A stretch of 64,000 nt of DNA from CAYZXT01 sp964482515 (GTDB taxonomy: Bacteria > Elusimicrobiota > Elusimicrobia > FEN-1173): positions 62,001 through 126,000 of the forward strand of contig CAYZXT010000004.1 of the NCBI GenBank assembly GCA_964482515.1, written 5' to 3'. Position 1 is the stretch's first letter, and each line of letters starts with the position of its first letter. Below the pieces are notes generated by a model, which did no database searches, was not told the origin of the DNA, and worked only from the letters and a program-made list of their open reading frames with translations. Below, piece by piece: positions 61,571-64,000 of the stretch. Position numbers and translations under genes: made by a program.

Positions 61571-62926
61571 ATGTCCCCCATGCGAACATCCTTGGCGATC
61601 ATCGGCGCGGGACCAGGCGGGGAAGCCGCGGCCAAGCGCGCGGCCAAGCGCGGAATTAAAACCGTCCTCATCGAAAAAGCCGACCTCGGCGGCGTCTGCC
61701 TCAACCGCGGCTGCATCCCCTCCAAGATTTTGCTCGAAGCCGGGCGGTTGCTTAGCCAAGCCAAAGCGGCATCCGCGCACCTATCGGGGGCCGAATCTTT
61801 GTCCATCCGCTGGGAGGCTCTCCAAAAAAGAAAATCCCAGATCGTCAACGACCTGCGCGTGGGCCTGACCCAACATCTGTCGCGGCTCGGCGTCGATGTC
61901 TTCACCGGCACCGCCCGCTTTTCCGGCCCGAATCAATTGATCGTCGCCATGCCGAACGGTGAACAAACCGTCGAATTCGAGCACGCCATCCTGGCCGCGG
62001 GCTCGGAAGCGTTTTTCCCTCCGCCCTTCGATTCCATTCGTGATATAATTCTCGACAGCGACCGCGCCCTGGCCCTCGATCACGTTCCGGCGCGCCTCGT
62101 CGTGGTCGGCGGCGGCGCCGTGGGCTGCGAGTTCGCCTGTTTGTTCCAGGAATTGGGAAGCCGGGTGACGCTGGTCGAAATGAAAGACCAGCTTTTGCCG
62201 GGCGAGGACGTGCCCGTGGTCCGCGTGCTGCAAAACGCCTTCGAGAAACGCGGCATGACAGTGCTTACGTCCACCACGGTGGAATTCCTGTCCAAAACCA
62301 AGCACTGGACCCTGAGGTTGTCCAACCGGCAGGAGATCGAGGCCGACGAGGTGCTCGTCTGCGTGGGCCGACGGCCCAACGCCGCGGGGCTCGCCCTGGA
62401 CAAAGCGTCCGTCAAGGTGGATAAGAACCGCGTGGCGGTGAACGAGTTCCTCCAAACCTCCCAGCCCCACATCTACGCGGTGGGCGACGTGAACGGCCTT
62501 TCGCTCCTAGCCCACGCCGCGTCCGCCCAAGCCGAAACCGCGGTGGACCATATCGCCGGCGAAAAAAAACCCTACGATAATTCCCTCGTGCCGCGGGCGC
62601 TCTACACCTGGCCGGAAGTGGCCAGCGTCGGCGAATGGACGAGCTCCGCCCAGGCCAAGGGCAAGGAAGCCAAATCCCAGCGGTTTTTCTTTAAGGGCTC
62701 CGCCAAGGCCCTGGCCGGCAACGAAACTGACGGGTTCATCCAGATCGTCTTCGATACCGCGAACAATAAACTCTTGGGCGCCCAGATCGCGGGGCCCCAC
62801 GCCACGGAGCTGATCCACGTTTTTTCCACGGCCCTCGTCGCCGGGTTCACCGTCGACCAATTGCGCCGCGTGATCTTCGCCCATCCCACGCTGTCCGAGG
62901 GGATCAAGGAAGCATTGTCCCGCTGA
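61571..62926 (+). CDS. lpdA: Dihydrolipoyl dehydrogenase
   Basis: The 451-residue flavoprotein has the FAD motif IIGAGPGGEAAAKRAAKRG, the redox disulphide GGVCLNRGCIPSK, the NAD motif VVVGGGAVGCEFACLFQELG, and the C-terminal His of HPTLSEGI. It is the E3 (L protein) for 2-oxoacid dehydrogenases and glycine cleavage. lipA and gcvT follow, which points to glycine cleavage. The ATG at 61580 is an alternative start. Confidence 0.95.
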   Translation: MSPMRTSLAIIGAGPGGEAAAKRAAKRGIKTVLIEKADLGGVCLNRGCIPSKILLEAGRLLSQAKAASAHLSGAESLSIRWEALQKRKSQIVNDLRVGLTQHLSRLGVDVFTGTARFSGPNQLIVAMPNGEQTVEFEHAILAAGSEAFFPPPFDSIRDIILDSDRALALDHVPARLVVVGGGAVGCEFACLFQELGSRVTLVEMKDQLLPGEDVPVVRVLQNAFEKRGMTVLTSTTVEFLSKTKHWTLRLSNRQEIEADEVLVCVGRRPNAAGLALDKASVKVDKNRVAVNEFLQTSQPHIYAVGDVNGLSLLAHAASAQAETAVDHIAGEKKPYDNSLVPRALYTWPEVASVGEWTSSAQAKGKEAKSQRFFFKGSAKALAGNETDGFIQIVFDTANNKLLGAQIAGPHATELIHVFSTALVAGFTVDQLRRVIFAHPTLSEGIKEALSR

Positions 62927-62956
62927 AAATGGTATAGTGAGAACCTTCCATTAATT

Positions 62957-63859
62957 ATGAATTCTTCCACCATTTCCTGGCGGCCGCGTCTGCCGTCCCA
63001 TCTCAAACGTTCCGTCCCCAAGGGCGGGCATTTCTTCCAGATTAAGGATGAACTGGGGCGTACGGCCCTGCCCACGGTCTGTGAGCAAGCCCTATGCCCC
63101 AACCGCAACGAATGCTGGTCCCGCGGCACCCTCACTTTTCAGATTTTGGGATCCATCTGCACGCGCCGCTGCTCCTTCTGCGCGGAAACCACGGGAAAAC
63201 CGAACCTCGTGAACGCCGATGAGCCCGAAAAACTTTTGGAAGCTACGCTCCGATTGAAGCTGAAGCACGTCGTCATCACGTCCCCCGCCCGCGACGACCT
63301 GCGGGACCAGGGCGCGAACCAGTTCGCGGCCTGCATCAAACTCCTGCACGAAAAAGCGCCGGACATTACTGTCGAAGTGTTGACGCCCGATTTCCAGGGC
63401 CGGCCCGAGCTCTTGAAGATCGTCTTCGACGCGCGACCCGACATCTTCAACCACAATATGGAAACCGTCCGCCGCCTCACCCCGAAAGTCCGCGCCCGGG
63501 CCACCTACGACCGCTCCCTCGCCGTGCTCAAAGCGGCGAACGAGGCCGGGCTCGTCGCCAAGTCCGGGCTGATGATCGGCTTGGGCGAAACCGTGGACGA
63601 GCTGATGGAAACCTTCGGCGACATGAAGGCGCACGGCGTGCGGCTGTTGACCGTCGGACAGTACCTTCCGCCCAGCGAAGACCATTTCCCCGTCCAAAAG
63701 TTTTACACGCCCGAGGAGTTCCTCGACCTCAACCGCCGCGCCCGGCCGCTCTTCGACCAGGCCATGATCGGCCCGCTGGTCCGAAGCTCCTATCATGCGG
63801 ACGACGTTGCCGCCAGGCAACGTGCCGGTTTGTCGGACGGCAAGGAACCGGCTTCATGA
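62957..63859 (+). CDS. lipA: Lipoyl synthase
   Basis: The 300-residue radical SAM enzyme has the auxiliary cluster Cys residues (CEQALCPNRNECW), the radical SAM motif CTRRCSFC, and the C-terminal RSSYHADDV. It puts sulphur atoms into the octanoyl group on GcvH or E2 proteins. Its stop overlaps gcvT (ATGA). Confidence 0.97.
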   Translation: MNSSTISWRPRLPSHLKRSVPKGGHFFQIKDELGRTALPTVCEQALCPNRNECWSRGTLTFQILGSICTRRCSFCAETTGKPNLVNADEPEKLLEATLRLKLKHVVITSPARDDLRDQGANQFAACIKLLHEKAPDITVEVLTPDFQGRPELLKIVFDARPDIFNHNMETVRRLTPKVRARATYDRSLAVLKAANEAGLVAKSGLMIGLGETVDELMETFGDMKAHGVRLLTVGQYLPPSEDHFPVQKFYTPEEFLDLNRRARPLFDQAMIGPLVRSSYHADDVAARQRAGLSDGKEPAS

Positions 63860-64000
63860 ACCGCACCCCGTTTTTTTCAGCGCACCAAGCCACCGGCGCC
63901 CGCCTCATCGATTTCGGCGGCTGGGAAATGCCGGTCCAGTTCGCCGGAATTTTGCAGGAGCACGCGGCGGTGCGCGAACGCGCCGGCGTGTTCGACATCT
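63856..64000 (+). CDS. gcvT: Aminomethyltransferase (T protein of glycine cleavage), cut by window edge
   Basis: The 48 visible residues (MNRTPFFSAHQATGARLIDF, then GGWEMPVQFAGI and HAAVRERAGVFDI) match the GcvT start. It transfers the methylene group of the H-protein-bound aminomethyl to tetrahydrofolate. It overlaps lipA, so lpdA-lipA-gcvT form one unit. Confidence 0.93.
   Translation, partial: MNRTPFFSAHQATGARLIDFGGWEMPVQFAGILQEHAAVRERAGVFDI

Noticed and set aside
61544..61580. Promoter with TATAAT before lpdA
   Set aside because: No -35 box at the right distance, and the gene follows the MFS gene by eight bases.
1..64000. tRNA, rRNA, CRISPR arrays, insertion sequences or prophage genes
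   Set aside because: I looked for T-loop patterns, regular repeats with spacers, transposases and integrases and saw none.

Overview
The window is about 60% GC and almost fully coding. It reads as a chromosome segment of a diderm bacterium: there is an outer-membrane barrel candidate, a Gram-negative type YidC with a large periplasmic domain, and several signal peptides. Housekeeping genes dominate (glyQ/glyS, aspS, hisS, recO, ybeY, phoH, ruvX, mltG, rpmH-rnpA-yidD-yidC-khpB-mnmE, lpd-lipA-gcvT). The long secreted protein with repeated 'ISGTA.D ... YW.G..W' modules and the gene mix remind me of Elusimicrobiota; this is inference, and no rRNA gene is present to test it.

Layout. Positions 1-6149 (minus) hold most of a giant secreted protein with at least 13 Ig-like modules, running off the left edge. 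Upstream lies a 171-aa membrane protein (6396-6911) preceded by a c-di-GMP-I (GEMM-I) riboswitch with an unusual 53-nt insertion and its own terminator (6934-7172). A plus-strand membrane protein with a transglutaminase-like Cys/His/Asp set follows. The 8660-9241 gap holds two palindromic elements and a terminated structured RNA whose promoter resembles that of the riboswitch.

From 9242 to 25491 nearly everything is on the minus strand: a Crp/Fnr regulator, hisS, aspS, a LysM protein, phoH, pgpH, ybeY, two CNNM/CorC-like transporters, a free-standing MgtE-N domain, recO, two SGNH hydrolase paralogues and glyQS. A cNMP-patatin protein is divergent from the regulator. Next come a Cas4/RecB-like nuclease overlapping tldD, an orphan histidine kinase, an outer-membrane protein with a GER-repeat protein, mltG, ruvX, a polysaccharide deacetylase and thpR. 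At 36.3 kb a peroxiredoxin has a seven-residue leader ORF, and the rpmH to mnmE cluster follows, then an M23 peptidase, a CDF exporter, a membrane glycosyltransferase, hemerythrin and a hybrid sensor kinase.

From 49 kb: a frameshifted small gene, a large GH94-like protein, and a fused acetohydroxyacid synthase (small plus large subunit in one chain) behind a valine-rich leader peptide and attenuator. Then come a DUF5989-SxtJ-carbamoyltransferase set, a CrtI-like desaturase, beta-carbonic anhydrase, an MFS exporter and the lipoate/glycine-cleavage genes lpd-lipA-gcvT, the last cut by the right edge.

The most notable points are the riboswitch with its insertion, the neighbouring structured RNAs, the fused IlvN-IlvB with a classical attenuator, and the Cys-containing micro-ORF in front of the peroxiredoxin.
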